A stretch of 64,000 nt of DNA from Geosporobacter ferrireducens (GTDB lineage: Bacteria; Bacillota; Clostridia; Peptostreptococcales; Thermotaleaceae): assembly GCF_001750685.1 (NCBI RefSeq), contig NZ_CP017269.1, positions 5,249,416-5,313,415 of the forward strand, written 5' to 3'. The notes under the pieces are model-generated. The model did not search any database, was not told where the DNA came from, and saw only the letters and a program-made list of their open reading frames with translations. Positions 8,191-16,651 of this stretch are shown piece after piece. Numbering within the stretch: position 1 is the first letter of the stretch; every line of letters starts with the position of its first letter. The position numbers and the translations under genes are program-made.

Positions 8191-8676
8191 ATGAGGTGTG
8201 CCATGTATACATTAAGAAAATATAGAGAAGAAGACTGGGAAGTCATTTTGAATATTTTTTTGAGAGCGAAGCCAGATGAAATGAGAGGTTCTTGTGGTAT
8301 AGAGGATATTGTCCCTTTGGATAAAGATGAAAATCTTCTTAGATCATTTTGGAATAGTACAATCATTATTGCAGAGCATGAGGGGAAGGTTGTTGGTTAT
8401 GTAGGATATGAAAGCAATTCATTGATTTCATTTCTTTTTGTAGATCCAAGTTACTATCAAAAGGGGATAGGAACTGAATTGCTAACTCGAATTCTATCTG
8501 AAGTTGGTGAAAAGGCATGGCTTTTAGTTGCAAAGAATAATATTGCAGCAACAAAGTTATATTTTGAGCATGGCTTTAGAACAGTTGAAGAGTTTATTGG
8601 AAAATATAACGGAATTGATGTTTCGGTTTTGCGCTTGGCTTTAACGCCTGAATTGCAATCGTGGAGATGCCGTTAG
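8191..8676 (+). CDS. GNAT family N-acetyltransferase
   Basis: 161 residues of the GNAT fold. It opens with MYTLRKYREEDWEVILNIF, has the acetyl-CoA loop in LFVDPSYYQKGIGTELLTRI (QxxGxG) and ends with KLYFEHGFRTVEEF (the family's x-Y-x-x-x-G-F). The acceptor is unknown. The start at 8191 is preferred because GGAGG is 5 nt upstream; the in-frame ATG at 8140 lies inside the flank of attC-like site 4. Single gene between sites 4 and 5. Confidence 0.85.
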   Translation: MRCAMYTLRKYREEDWEVILNIFLRAKPDEMRGSCGIEDIVPLDKDENLLRSFWNSTIIIAEHEGKVVGYVGYESNSLISFLFVDPSYYQKGIGTELLTRILSEVGEKAWLLVAKNNIAATKLYFEHGFRTVEEFIGKYNGIDVSVLRLALTPELQSWRCR

Positions 8677-8725
8677 TCTAAATAATTAGTTTGAGGTATT
8701 TTCAAGTCTGTACTATGCGCACTCC

Positions 8726-8862
8726 ACTTAACAAGATATTCCCATTCGCTACGCACAGCCCCCAGCCGTGGTTTACGAGAATGTATAGCAAACTTCAAGG
8801 TTGCACTATTCTTCAAGTATCGTGGGAGCTGGGGGCCGTCGTGAATACAAACCGTTATGTGA
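8726..8862 (+). repeat. attC-like site 5 (long form)
   Basis: R''-like ACTTAAC (8726-8732) matches RYYYAAC exactly, and R'-like GTTATGTGA lies at 8854-8862. Arms: GATATTC (8735-8741) with GTGAATAC (8841-8848), and CCCCCAGC (8759-8766) with GCTGGGGG (8828-8835). Weaker pairing of GAAT-TA--GCAA with TTGC--TATTC continues inwards. At ~137 nt it compares with the long (VCR-like) attC sites of integrons. It is much more GC-rich than its neighbours. Confidence 0.7.
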
Positions 8863-8993
8863 CATGACGGGTCGCTAGGTCGGCCCTTCCGTGGGCACTC
8901 CCTTAAAAACATGTGAAAGCACAAAGTAGTCTATTTTGAATGCATACCTAAAGTAAGTGAGATACAACTTAATAGATAAGGGGGAATTTTTAT

Positions 8994-9488
8994 ATGAGTC
9001 TAATTAAAGCAATTCTTACAAATGGCTATATCCCACTGATACCTATTTTTGCATGGAATATTATTTTTGTTTCAAAATTGCCACCTGCATACGATCCAAA
9101 AAGCTTTAATAGCCACATTCCAGCATTTCTTCTTATTGGAGAGAATTTGTTTAGAATAATAATATTTGTTTTTCCGTTATTATTTAAAACTAATATCGCT
9201 ACTACACAAGGAAAACAAGGGCTGATTATTTACATTTTTGGCACAGTTTTATATTTTGCTTCTTGGCTATTACATATGTATGCTCCGAATTCTCTATTGA
9301 GTAATAGTGTATTTGGTTTTGCAGCACCTGCATATTTACCTATTATATGGCTAATAGGTATAAGTCTTATGGCTGATTCATATTATTTTAATTTTAAATA
9401 TTCTAAGTGGCATTATATATTGCCATGCATCGTATTTTCGATTTTTCATGTTGCGCATACCTATCTAGTATTTTTAAGAACAAATTAA
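8994..9488 (+). CDS. small integral membrane protein, unrecognised
   Basis: 164 residues with about five hydrophobic segments (GYIPLIPIFAWNIIFV; AFLLIGENLFRIIIFVFPLLF; LIIYIFGTVLYFASWLLHMY; PIIWLIGISLMA; HYILPCIVFSIFHVAHTYLVFL). No catalytic motif or family recognised. The AAGGGGGAA ribosome binding site lies about 10 nt upstream of the ATG. It is alone between attC-like sites 5 and 6. Confidence 0.7.
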   Translation: MSLIKAILTNGYIPLIPIFAWNIIFVSKLPPAYDPKSFNSHIPAFLLIGENLFRIIIFVFPLLFKTNIATTQGKQGLIIYIFGTVLYFASWLLHMYAPNSLLSNSVFGFAAPAYLPIIWLIGISLMADSYYFNFKYSKWHYILPCIVFSIFHVAHTYLVFLRTN

Positions 9489-9530
9489 ATGTATTTTATA
9501 AAATAAATGATTAGTAAATTCAAGAAGCCG

Positions 9531-9618
9531 GCCAGCTAACCATCGTGGTTCAGCTGGCGATGAAAGTGAATACCCGCTGTCCAGACCCGTCACGATCAAC
9601 ACGTGGATGTTAGAGGAC
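9531..9618 (+). repeat. attC-like site 6
   Basis: CTAAC-cat-CGTG (9536-9547) pairs with CACG-tggat-GTTAG (9600-9613), giving a box-spacer-arm pattern. A second hairpin, GCCAGCT (9531-9537) with AGCTGGC (9552-9558), overlaps the left half. The right box GTTAGAGGACATTT resembles the other sites. The left box AGCTAAC is atypical. Confidence 0.45.
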
Positions 9619-10203
9619 ATTTAAATGTTAATGAGGTTTCTACATTTGTATTTAAGACGCATTATTCTTCTTACTTATTATGAAAAAACAAAAAGTTGTA
9701 TATGTTTCCTATTATCTTTTTAATGTGGCATCAGTGAATAAAAGGAATTGATTGGTGGGTGTAGATGTTTTTTCGTTAACCGGACTGCAGATAACAGCGT
9801 GTTTACAGGAGGTGCTGGGGCAAGTGTCAAGGGTAAGGTCAGTGCACCACATCCCTTCTCCGGGAGCGAAGCTCCGCTAAAGGGTATTCCTATGGGTCCA
9901 GTTCGAAGGCGTCGCAAATGCGAGACGTTAAGTAAAATTGGTCAAAAAAGATTGTACTGCTCTAGCACAGATTGAGCAAGTTATACGTTGAAGTTTTTCA
10001 CTACATTAGTTTTTAACACAACATGTATAAAATTAGAAGTTCAGGACATTCAGGGCAAATTGCATGGAATAAAATAAATCAGAGTTAATCATCATGTTCA
10101 TAATTAGCAACTAGATTTATGACTTCAAAATTGTAAATATATGATTTTCTAAGAAAACTTCGGTATATGTATATATAGCCAAGAAGAAAGAAGGACGGAT
10201 AAT
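9619..10203 (+). other. gene-poor stretch containing attC-like site 7
   Basis: No convincing gene between the membrane protein and the hydrolase. A 23-codon ORF at 9680 (MKKQKVVYVSYYLF start) may be a remnant of an emptied cassette between sites 6 and 7. 9939-10203 is AT-rich with nothing recognisable except the ribosome binding site of the next gene. Confidence 0.5.
9787..9938 (+). repeat. attC-like site 7
   Basis: Left box GCAGATAAC (9787-9795) and right box GTTAAGT (9927-9933, a perfect GTTRRRY) bound ~150 nt. The inside has a GGGAGCGAAGCTCCGC hairpin (9862-9877) and GTCGCAAATGCGAGAC close to the right end. The 3' part (GGTATTCCTaTgGG ... GCGtCGCAaATGCG..ACG) is closely related to site 8 at 16530-16583. 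Confidence 0.6.
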
Positions 10204-11196
10204 TTGAATCAAATGAATAAGGTAGAAACAAAACAATGGAAAAGGGTAGTAAAAAGAATATGTATTAGTATTGTGTGTTTTATAATATTGTTTTTACTCA
10301 TCGTGCCGTCTATCATCGTATTTCAAGCTACACAGAACCGTGTTGACTATAAAGGCTATGCAACGGCTGATTATCCGTTACAAGACATATATACTGCTTC
10401 AGATTTTAATTTAGAGGCAAATGAAATAACTCTTCTTACAGAGGATGGCTATGAACTATGGGTTTCAGAGGTATTGACTGAACAACCAAAAGCAGTAATT
10501 ATTTACTTGTCTGGAATAAGACAACCATCTGTTACTTATTTTTATGGTCATGCCAAATGGATGAGAAATAACGGATATGCTTCGTTTCTTTTAGAAGTAC
10601 GTGGCCATGGAAACAGTGATGGAGATAGAGTGTGCTTGGGGTATGAAGAAGTATCTGATGTTATGGCCGTAGTGGATTATATAAAAGGACAGGAAAAATA
10701 CAAGAAGGTACCAATTGTGCTTCATGGTGTTTCTATGGGGGGGGCTATTGCGATAAATTCCTTCGGACAAATCAAAGAAATAGACGGACTGATTGCAATG
10801 TCAGCCTATTCAAGTTTTGAGGATGTCGTTTGTGATACCATGGGCAACTATAATATTCCCAGATTCGTACGTGAAATTGAAAAGTATTTAGTGCGGTTAT
10901 GGTTGCAATTCGTGTTTGGAAATAAGGTGAATGAAATTACACCAATTAAGCAAGTTGAAAACATCGGTGAGCGCCCCGCATTATTTGTTGCAAGTAAACT
11001 TGATACAGAAGTTCCCCCTGAAAACATGGAGCGTCTTTTGAATAAAGCTCCTGACCATAGCAAGAGCTGGTTAAGAAATTCAGACTCAAGTGGACATTTT
11101 ATCATAAAAGATAAAAACTTTTTAGATATTGAGCAAGATACGGAGTATTGCGACAGAATATTGACATTTTTAGAAGCGAATATAGTAAACCGATAA
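10204..11196 (+). CDS. membrane-anchored alpha/beta hydrolase (monoacylglycerol-lipase/lysophospholipase-like)
   Basis: 330 residues. One N-terminal transmembrane segment (about 16-38: CISIVCFIILFLLIVPSIIV) is followed by an alpha/beta-hydrolase domain. The oxyanion region is YLSGIRQPSV, VRGHGNSDGD follows, the nucleophile elbow is HGVSMGGA (GxSxG, about residue 178), the acidic residue lies in VASKLDTEVP and the His in SSGHF. The start is uncertain: TTG at 10204 is 8 nt after GAAGGACGG, while ATG 10213 is farther. Natural substrate unknown. It follows attC-like site 7, but no clear site follows it. Confidence 0.8.
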   Translation: MNQMNKVETKQWKRVVKRICISIVCFIILFLLIVPSIIVFQATQNRVDYKGYATADYPLQDIYTASDFNLEANEITLLTEDGYELWVSEVLTEQPKAVIIYLSGIRQPSVTYFYGHAKWMRNNGYASFLLEVRGHGNSDGDRVCLGYEEVSDVMAVVDYIKGQEKYKKVPIVLHGVSMGGAIAINSFGQIKEIDGLIAMSAYSSFEDVVCDTMGNYNIPRFVREIEKYLVRLWLQFVFGNKVNEITPIKQVENIGERPALFVASKLDTEVPPENMERLLNKAPDHSKSWLRNSDSSGHFIIKDKNFLDIEQDTEYCDRILTFLEANIVNR

Positions 11197-11290
11197 GTCC
11201 TTATTCTCTGTTTAGGGATTCCAGTATTATAATATATTTAATTATTAAAAGTGATTTAGTGGGATTTGAAGAGTCACTATCCATGGAGAG

Positions 11291-11437
11291 ATTACCCATG
11301 ATATTTTGCTGGCGCGAAAGATTGCAGACCAAGTATATATTATGCACGAAGGAAAAATTGTAGAGAACGGCAGTTGTCTGGAAATATTTGACCACCCAAA
11401 AAGCGAATATGGAAAGTTGCTGATGTCCTGCAGATAG
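11291..11437 (+). pseudogene. C-terminal remnant of an Opp/Nik-type ABC transporter ATPase
   Basis: Forty-eight in-frame codons reading ITHDILLARKIADQVYIMHE then GKIVENG...IFDHPKSEYGKLL are the switch (ITHD) and end of an OppF/NikE-type ATPase. There are no Walker A, signature or Walker B motifs upstream and no start codon. The fragment ends 6 bp before direct repeat copy B, suggesting a rearrangement joined them. Confidence 0.75.
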
Positions 11438-11443
11438 CTAAAA

Positions 11444-11805
11444 GGGACGAGGGAACAGGTGCCTTGTCCCAGTTCCAAATTAATAATAGTGGTTTTGCTT
11501 GTTACACATCTCCTCCGCCAATGGGTAAACGAAAGGTGCTATTTAGATCTTTTGCAGCAATCTTCTGTTGTCGAAATATAGCGAACAGAAAATGAAGGAG
11601 TTTGTAACAATATATGGAACTACATAAAAGAATGTTAGACTGAGCGTATAACCTATATTTTGTGAAATTAGAAGATCATAGAACGATAAATCTGGCCATT
11701 TCTTTCATGCTAGCAAGAATTCTTTAAGAGAACAACAAACTGACTCAATATAGCAAATGGTTTAATCTCAATCCAATTGGATTAAGATTAAACCATTTGC
11801 TATAT
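11444..11805. repeat. 362-bp direct repeat, copy B
   Basis: Same length and order as copy A at 4618-4979 with about 13 substitutions. It contains the same GTTGTCGAAATA block and the same 3' hairpin (AAATGGTTTAATCT / AGATTAAACCATTT), which could terminate transcription from the left. The rest of 11806-11949 is the leader of the next gene. Confidence 0.9.
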
Positions 11806-11907
11806 GCTATCGACTGAAAAACTTTATATATGGAATAAAAATGTTCCATTATTTAGACGAGGAGTTTTTTATAGTAGGATTTATCTGGATTTGAGTAGTA
11901 TTAAAAT

Positions 11908-11923
11908 TGGCGCAATATTTGCA
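11908..11923 (+). promoter_or_regulatory. sigma-54 (-24/-12) promoter
   Basis: TGGCGCAATATTTGCA fits TGGCAYRNNNNTTGCW with one mismatch and exact spacing. It lies 27 nt upstream of the regulator's ATG at 11950. It would drive the regulator and the methionine gamma-lyase downstream. Confidence 0.65.
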
Positions 11924-11949
11924 TTAAATCAATATAAGAGGGTGAAAAT

Positions 11950-13500
11950 ATGGAAACCAAGAAAATCAAACTAACAGCGGTTGAGGATAGATCGCATCTA
12001 ACCTACAAAGCTTTGTCCGTACTATACAAATATGGAGTAGGACTAATGTGGATGGAGGTTTATCCATATGTTGTATATATCAAGATGATGCCGGTGGAAG
12101 AACGCATTTGGGAACTTATTAAAAAAGAGTTTGAAGATCTTAGTGAATGGGAGAGTATCGAAGAAATAGAACTGTTTCCTTTTGAAGAAAAGGATACTCA
12201 AATGAAAAATGTATTAGATCTCATTCCCCATGGAGTAACTCTCGTAAATAAAAAAGGAGATATAAAATATATCAATAACTATGCGGCAGAGAAAATACTC
12301 AAATGTGATAGTAAGGGTATTACTGAAGCAAATATTAGAAAATACATTGATTATGATAGGCTTATATCTTCTTTAGCAAATGTAAAAGGCAAGAAAAGCA
12401 TAGTAACTGAAAGGCTGGGGATAGGAAATCAATTATATCAAGTAAACCTGCAGCTTATTAAGAATGAGGAAGACATCTTAACTGGGTACTTAATATCATT
12501 TTACGATATAGATAAATCAAGTGTATTCAATCGTTATGATAACCCCATTACATTTGATGATATTATAGGTGAAAGTGAAAGAATGACTGCTATAATAAGT
12601 GAAGGGAAACAATACGCTAAATCGGATTCGCCGGTGCTTATTACAGGAGAAAGCGGTACTGGGAAAGAGTTATTTGCAAGGGCAATCCATAATCACAGTG
12701 TCAGGAAAAATAAGCCATTTATTGCGATTAATTGCGCTGCTATTCCAGATCAGTTATTAGAAAGTGAGTTGTTTGGCTATGAACCTGGAACCTTTACAGG
12801 AGGAACGAAGGAAGGAAAAGCAGGAATCTTTGAAGTTGCCAGTGGGGGAACTGTTTTTCTCGATGAAATAGGAGAGATGGCACCTCATATACAGGCAAAG
12901 CTGCTAAGAGTGCTGCAGGAAAGAAAAGTAAGAAGAGTAGGCGGACATAAAGAAATGCCCATCGATGCCAGATTGATATCGGCGACCAATCAAAACCTGG
13001 ATGAAATGGTAAAAAATAAAGAATTTAGATTAGATTTACTATTTAGAATCAATATATTCAATATCAATATACCTCCTCTTAGGGACAGAAAAGAGGAAAT
13101 TCCCATATTATTTGAATATTTTTCAAAGATACATTCTGAAAGATATAACAAAACCATCACTGGAATTGAACAAGAGGCGATGCAAAAGCTGATATATTAT
13201 AATTGGCCAGGGAATGTAAGAGAATTTCAAAATGTATTGGAAAGAGCAGCTGCACTGTCTACTACAAAAACAATTTCAGCTAGGGATATAATCCTTAATT
13301 ATAATTTAATAACGGAAGATACATTTGTAGAAAACTCTCTTAAAGGGTGTTTAGAAAATCTGGAAAAGAAAATGATAACCGATAGCTTGAAATCAACTAA
13401 AAGTATCAGAGAAGCAGCTAGAGGTCTTAAGGTTACCCATACTTTATTAATTAATAGAATGAAGAAGTATGACATATGTAAGGAATACCTTAAAGATTAG
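11950..13500 (+). CDS. TyrR-like ACT-PAS-AAA+-HTH enhancer-binding regulator
   Basis: 516 residues. An ACT-like N-terminal ~85 residues is followed by a PAS domain (about 95-195; LIPHGVTLVNKKGDIKYIN). The AAA+ sigma-54 activator domain (about 205-440) has Walker A GESGTGKE, Walker B TVFLDEIGEM and RLISATN. A C-terminal HTH (SIREAARGLKVTHTLLINRM) completes it. The sigma-54 contact loop is GTFTGG instead of GAFTGA, a deviation discussed in the findings. A sigma-54-type promoter precedes it. The adjacent methionine gamma-lyase suggests an amino-acid signal through the ACT domain (inference). Confidence 0.85.
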   Translation: METKKIKLTAVEDRSHLTYKALSVLYKYGVGLMWMEVYPYVVYIKMMPVEERIWELIKKEFEDLSEWESIEEIELFPFEEKDTQMKNVLDLIPHGVTLVNKKGDIKYINNYAAEKILKCDSKGITEANIRKYIDYDRLISSLANVKGKKSIVTERLGIGNQLYQVNLQLIKNEEDILTGYLISFYDIDKSSVFNRYDNPITFDDIIGESERMTAIISEGKQYAKSDSPVLITGESGTGKELFARAIHNHSVRKNKPFIAINCAAIPDQLLESELFGYEPGTFTGGTKEGKAGIFEVASGGTVFLDEIGEMAPHIQAKLLRVLQERKVRRVGGHKEMPIDARLISATNQNLDEMVKNKEFRLDLLFRINIFNINIPPLRDRKEEIPILFEYFSKIHSERYNKTITGIEQEAMQKLIYYNWPGNVREFQNVLERAAALSTTKTISARDIILNYNLITEDTFVENSLKGCLENLEKKMITDSLKSTKSIREAARGLKVTHTLLINRMKKYDICKEYLKD

Positions 13501-13545
13501 TTGGGACTATACCTTCATAAAATGAAAAAATTAGGGGGATTTAAG

Positions 13546-14742
13546 ATGAACAAAGAAAGCTTAAGTAAAATGGGTTTTTCAACGAGGGCAGTACATGCTG
13601 GATATCAAAAAAATGAATTTGGTGCATTAGCAACCCCAATATATCAAACCTCTACATTCATATTTGATTCAGCAGAGCAGGGGGGAAGAAGGTTTGCATT
13701 GGAGGAAGGCGGATATATCTATTCCAGATTAGGAAATCCAACCAATACACAAGTTGAAGAAAAACTTGCTAATTTGGAAAATGCTGAAGCAGCTGTATCA
13801 ATGGCATCAGGAATAGGCGCCATCGCTTCTGTTTTATGGACTGCTGTAAAGGGCGGAGACCACATCGTTGCAGCTAAAACCTTATATGGATGTACCTTTG
13901 CATTCTTAAATCATGGATTAACAAAATTTGGCGTTGAAGTCACCTTTGTAGATACAGCATATCCTGAAAATGTTAGAAAGGCAATGAGAGATAATACGAA
14001 GGTTGTATACCTTGAAAGCCCTGCAAATCCCAATATGGCTATGTCAGATATAGAAGCAGTTTCAAAAATTGCGCATGAAGTAGAAGGGTGTATGGTTGTA
14101 GTAGATAATACCTACTGCACTCCTTATCTTCAAAGACCAATTGATTTGGGTGCGGATGTGGTGGTTCACTCAGCTACGAAATATTTAAATGGACACGGAG
14201 ATGTAATAGCCGGATTTGCTGTAGGAAAGCTGGAATTTATTAATCAGGTAAGACTGGTAGGTATAAAAGATATGACTGGAGCATCTCTCAGTCCTTTTGA
14301 TGCATACTTAGTTAACAGAGGAATGAAGACTTTAGATCTTAGAATGGAGAGACATTGTGCAAATGCGCAAATTGTTGCTGAATTCTTAGCGTCACATCCT
14401 GCAGTAGAAAGCATTGCATATCCGGGATTAAAGAGCTTTCCACAATATGAATTGGCTAAAAAACAGATGAAATTGCCAGGGGCCATGATCGCATTTGAAG
14501 TGAAAGGCGGTTTAGAAGCTGGTAAAAAGCTGATGAATACAGTGGAATTGTGTACATTAGCAGTCAGCTTAGGAGACACTGAAACCTTAATTCAACATCC
14601 TGCTTCTATGACCCATTCACCCTATTCACCGGAGGAAAGGACAGAATGTGATATTTCGGAAGGGTTAGTCAGAATATCCGTGGGTCTGGAGAATCCTGAA
14701 GATATCATATCCGATTTAAAAAAGGCATTAGATCAATTATAA
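13546..14742 (+). CDS. megL: methionine gamma-lyase
   Basis: 398 residues, the usual length for the Cys/Met-metabolism PLP-enzyme family. YSRLGNPT and SMASGIGAI near the N-terminus, LYGCTFAFLNHG with the active-site Cys characteristic of methionine gamma-lyase rather than cystathionine lyases, and the PLP lysine in HSATKYLNGHGDV. It cleaves methionine to methanethiol, ammonia and 2-oxobutyrate. The start at 13546 follows AGGGGGAT; the upstream extension to 13501 directly abuts the regulator stop. Probably co-transcribed with the TyrR-like regulator. Confidence 0.9.
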   Translation: MNKESLSKMGFSTRAVHAGYQKNEFGALATPIYQTSTFIFDSAEQGGRRFALEEGGYIYSRLGNPTNTQVEEKLANLENAEAAVSMASGIGAIASVLWTAVKGGDHIVAAKTLYGCTFAFLNHGLTKFGVEVTFVDTAYPENVRKAMRDNTKVVYLESPANPNMAMSDIEAVSKIAHEVEGCMVVVDNTYCTPYLQRPIDLGADVVVHSATKYLNGHGDVIAGFAVGKLEFINQVRLVGIKDMTGASLSPFDAYLVNRGMKTLDLRMERHCANAQIVAEFLASHPAVESIAYPGLKSFPQYELAKKQMKLPGAMIAFEVKGGLEAGKKLMNTVELCTLAVSLGDTETLIQHPASMTHSPYSPEERTECDISEGLVRISVGLENPEDIISDLKKALDQL

Positions 14743-14762
14743 TATAAACTTAAGTAATGTAC

Positions 14763-14831
14763 TTCAGAGACGGTTTCAAATGACTCTGTGTGGTTTTACT
14801 TATTGTGCATCGCCTCCACTAAATAAGAACG
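14763..14831. repeat. dispersed repeat, degenerate copy
   Basis: The sequence GACGGTTTCAAATGACTCTG ... GGTTTTACTTATTGTGCATC-CCTCC is related to 17345-17415 and, more distantly, to the first ~75 nt of the 362-bp repeats. It lies downstream of the lyase and is non-coding. Confidence 0.55.
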
Positions 14832-14928
14832 AAGATTTTATTACATTGCAAAGTCCTTGATTTTGAATTTATGTGCAAATAGAGATACTCCAAACCTTCT
14901 CGATTTATCACAGTAGAAAGGGAAAAAT

Positions 14929-15678
14929 ATGAGAATCATTATATCACCAGCGAAGAAGATGAAAACAGATACAGATTTATTAGACTATTATCATCTTCCC
15001 CAGCAAATAAAGGAGACGGAAATCCTCCTGTCATATCTAAAAAATTTAACCTATGGAGAAGCAAAAGCCATATGGAAATGCAATGATGAGATAGCTGCAC
15101 TGAATTATGAACGTATTCAGAAAATGGATTTATACCGCAATTTGACACCTGCGATCCTTTCATATGAAGGAATCCAATACCAGTATATAGCACCTAGAAT
15201 ATTTAAAATTGAGGAATTTTCTTACATCGAAACACATTTGCGCATTATGTCCGGTTTTTACGGAATCCTTAGACCTTTTGACGGAGTCGTTCCTTACAGG
15301 CTGGAAATGCAGGCAAAGCTGCAGGGCAGTGAGCTAAACTCACTCTATAAATTTTGGAATAGAAAGCTTGCTGAACAACTTTTTTCTGAGAGCAGCTGTA
15401 TCGTAAATTTGGCTTCCAAAGAATACAGTAGATGCATCTCAGATTATTTAGACAGCAGTATACGGTTTATTACTTGTGTATTCGGCGAAAAGATAGGAGA
15501 AAAGGTTGTTGAAAAGGGGACCCAGGTGAAAATGGCCAGGGGAGAGATGGTGCGTTTCATGGCAGAAAAACAAATTAAGAGTGTAGAAGAAATTAAAAAA
15601 TTCAACAGGCTTAATTATGTTTTTGGAGAGGATCTTTCAAATGAGAATAAATACGTATTTATCAAAGAAGGAAAATAA
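14929..15678 (+). CDS. yaaA: YaaA family peroxide-stress protein (DUF328)
   Basis: 249 residues. It starts with MRIIISPAKKM, the signature opening of YaaA, then LLSYLKNLTYGEAKAIWKCND, the central GFYGILRPFDGVVPYRLEM and NLASKEYSR. E. coli YaaA limits intracellular iron and DNA damage during peroxide stress; the exact activity is unresolved. The ribosome binding site AAAGGGAAAAAT is close to the ATG. It belongs to the core-like block inside the array. Confidence 0.9.
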   Translation: MRIIISPAKKMKTDTDLLDYYHLPQQIKETEILLSYLKNLTYGEAKAIWKCNDEIAALNYERIQKMDLYRNLTPAILSYEGIQYQYIAPRIFKIEEFSYIETHLRIMSGFYGILRPFDGVVPYRLEMQAKLQGSELNSLYKFWNRKLAEQLFSESSCIVNLASKEYSRCISDYLDSSIRFITCVFGEKIGEKVVEKGTQVKMARGEMVRFMAEKQIKSVEEIKKFNRLNYVFGEDLSNENKYVFIKEGK

Positions 15679-15754
15679 AAAGTTAAAAGAAAATATAAAA
15701 GCTCCAAATTTTACTTTGTCTGACAAACGGTGGTGGATATTGATTTTTAAGCAT

Positions 15755-15885
15755 ACTCTTAAAAAAGGAAGCGATAAGACTTCTAACCGTAGGGACTACG
15801 GGGATAGCCTACTAAATATCTGTTCGATGGAACGGCGTTCGTAGGAATCCCCCACCTCTAAGGGTGGGAGTAGTTCAAACTCATG
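15755..15885 (+). mobile_element. right-end remnant of an IS200/IS605-type (TnpB-bearing) element
   Basis: The segment AGCGATAAGACTTCTAACCG ... GGGACTACGGGGATAGCC ... followed by CCCCCACCTCTAAGGGTGGG and AGTAGTTCA resembles the 3' end of clostridial IS605/IS1341-type elements. There the region after tnpB forms the omega (guide) RNA scaffold and the subterminal hairpin. No tnpA or tnpB frame is present upstream, so only the end survives. Assignment is from motif recall. Confidence 0.5.
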
Positions 15886-15995
15886 TAAGTAAGAATAATT
15901 TGACTTGTATGATGTTACTCAATATCAATTAGATATTATGAAGAAAATACAATCTTATTGTGTTAGTTCAGTTCAAAAGAGAGGATGAACATACT

Positions 15996-16457
15996 ATGAA
16001 GGAAATAAAGATTGTTGAGTATGAAGAAAAATACCATAGTGATTTTAAAAGACTTTCTTATGAGTGGCTTGAAAAATATGTATCAGTAGAACCAGAAGAT
16101 GAAAAAATTTTAAACAATCCCAAAGAAGTCATTTTAAGTAAAGGTGGGTTTATATTTTTTGCTAAGTATAATGAGGAGATAGTAGGAACAGCATCATTAA
16201 TAAAAGTTGATGAAGATATCTTTGAATTAGCAAAACTTGCTGTAACTGAAAAGTATCAAGGATTAAAGATAGGGAAAATGCTAATAGAAAAATGTTTGTA
16301 TGTTGCAAAACAAAAAAATGCTAAAAAAGTAATCCTTTTTACAAATTATATATTAATTTCAGCCATAGAGTTGTACAAGAAATTTGGCTTTAAAGAAGTT
16401 CCTATTGTGAATAATAAGTACATAGAGTCAGATTTAAAAATGGAACTCAAAGTATAA
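15996..16457 (+). CDS. GNAT family N-acetyltransferase
   Basis: 153 residues. It opens with MKEIKIVEYEEKYHSDFKRL and has KLAVTEKYQGLKIGKMLIEKC with the acetyl-CoA-binding Q-x-x-G-x-G/K loop, then AIELYKKFGFKEV. The acceptor is unknown. The start is placed at 15996 because AGAGAGGA precedes it; a GTG at 15960 in the same frame lacks a site. It is very AT-rich, and attC-like site 8 follows it within 30 bp, so it is a plausible cassette. Confidence 0.85.
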   Translation: MKEIKIVEYEEKYHSDFKRLSYEWLEKYVSVEPEDEKILNNPKEVILSKGGFIFFAKYNEEIVGTASLIKVDEDIFELAKLAVTEKYQGLKIGKMLIEKCLYVAKQKNAKKVILFTNYILISAIELYKKFGFKEVPIVNNKYIESDLKMELKV

Positions 16458-16485
16458 TATTTGAAATTTAAGTAGATTATTATTT

Positions 16486-16586
16486 TTTATGTAAGCGCTG
16501 GAACAATTACCGTCATGCGGTACCGCCAAGAGGTATTCCTTTAGGGTTGTTTGAGACGCCGCAGATGCGGAACGCTATATAAAATC
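16486..16586 (+). repeat. attC-like site 8 (right box mutated)
   Basis: The right end GCGGAACGCTATATAAAATCG matches the other sites except that GTTA has become GCTA (16574-16580). An inner ATGCGGTACCGC hairpin (16515-16526) and the GGTATTCCTTTAGGG ... ACGCCGCAGATGCGG part are homologous to site 7. The left box is unclear (TAAGCGCTGG). Confidence 0.5.
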
Positions 16587-16651
16587 GCGTGCATTAGTTG
16601 CCGCGCCTTGCAGCAATCGAATTTAAATCAATTACTTTTGAGGAGATAGAT

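Noticed and set aside
9748..9975. 75-codon ORF across attC-like site 7
   Set aside because: Lies over the hairpin site; composition follows the inverted repeats, with no start signal.
9619..10203. Integron integrase or tyrosine recombinase
   Set aside because: No frame here or anywhere in the window shows the R...HxxR...Y motif; the only recombinase-type genes are the IS30 transposase and a broken Y1 fragment.
15617..15844. 75-codon ORF overlapping the 3' end of yaaA
   Set aside because: Out-of-frame shadow that then reads through the IS605 right-end remnant.
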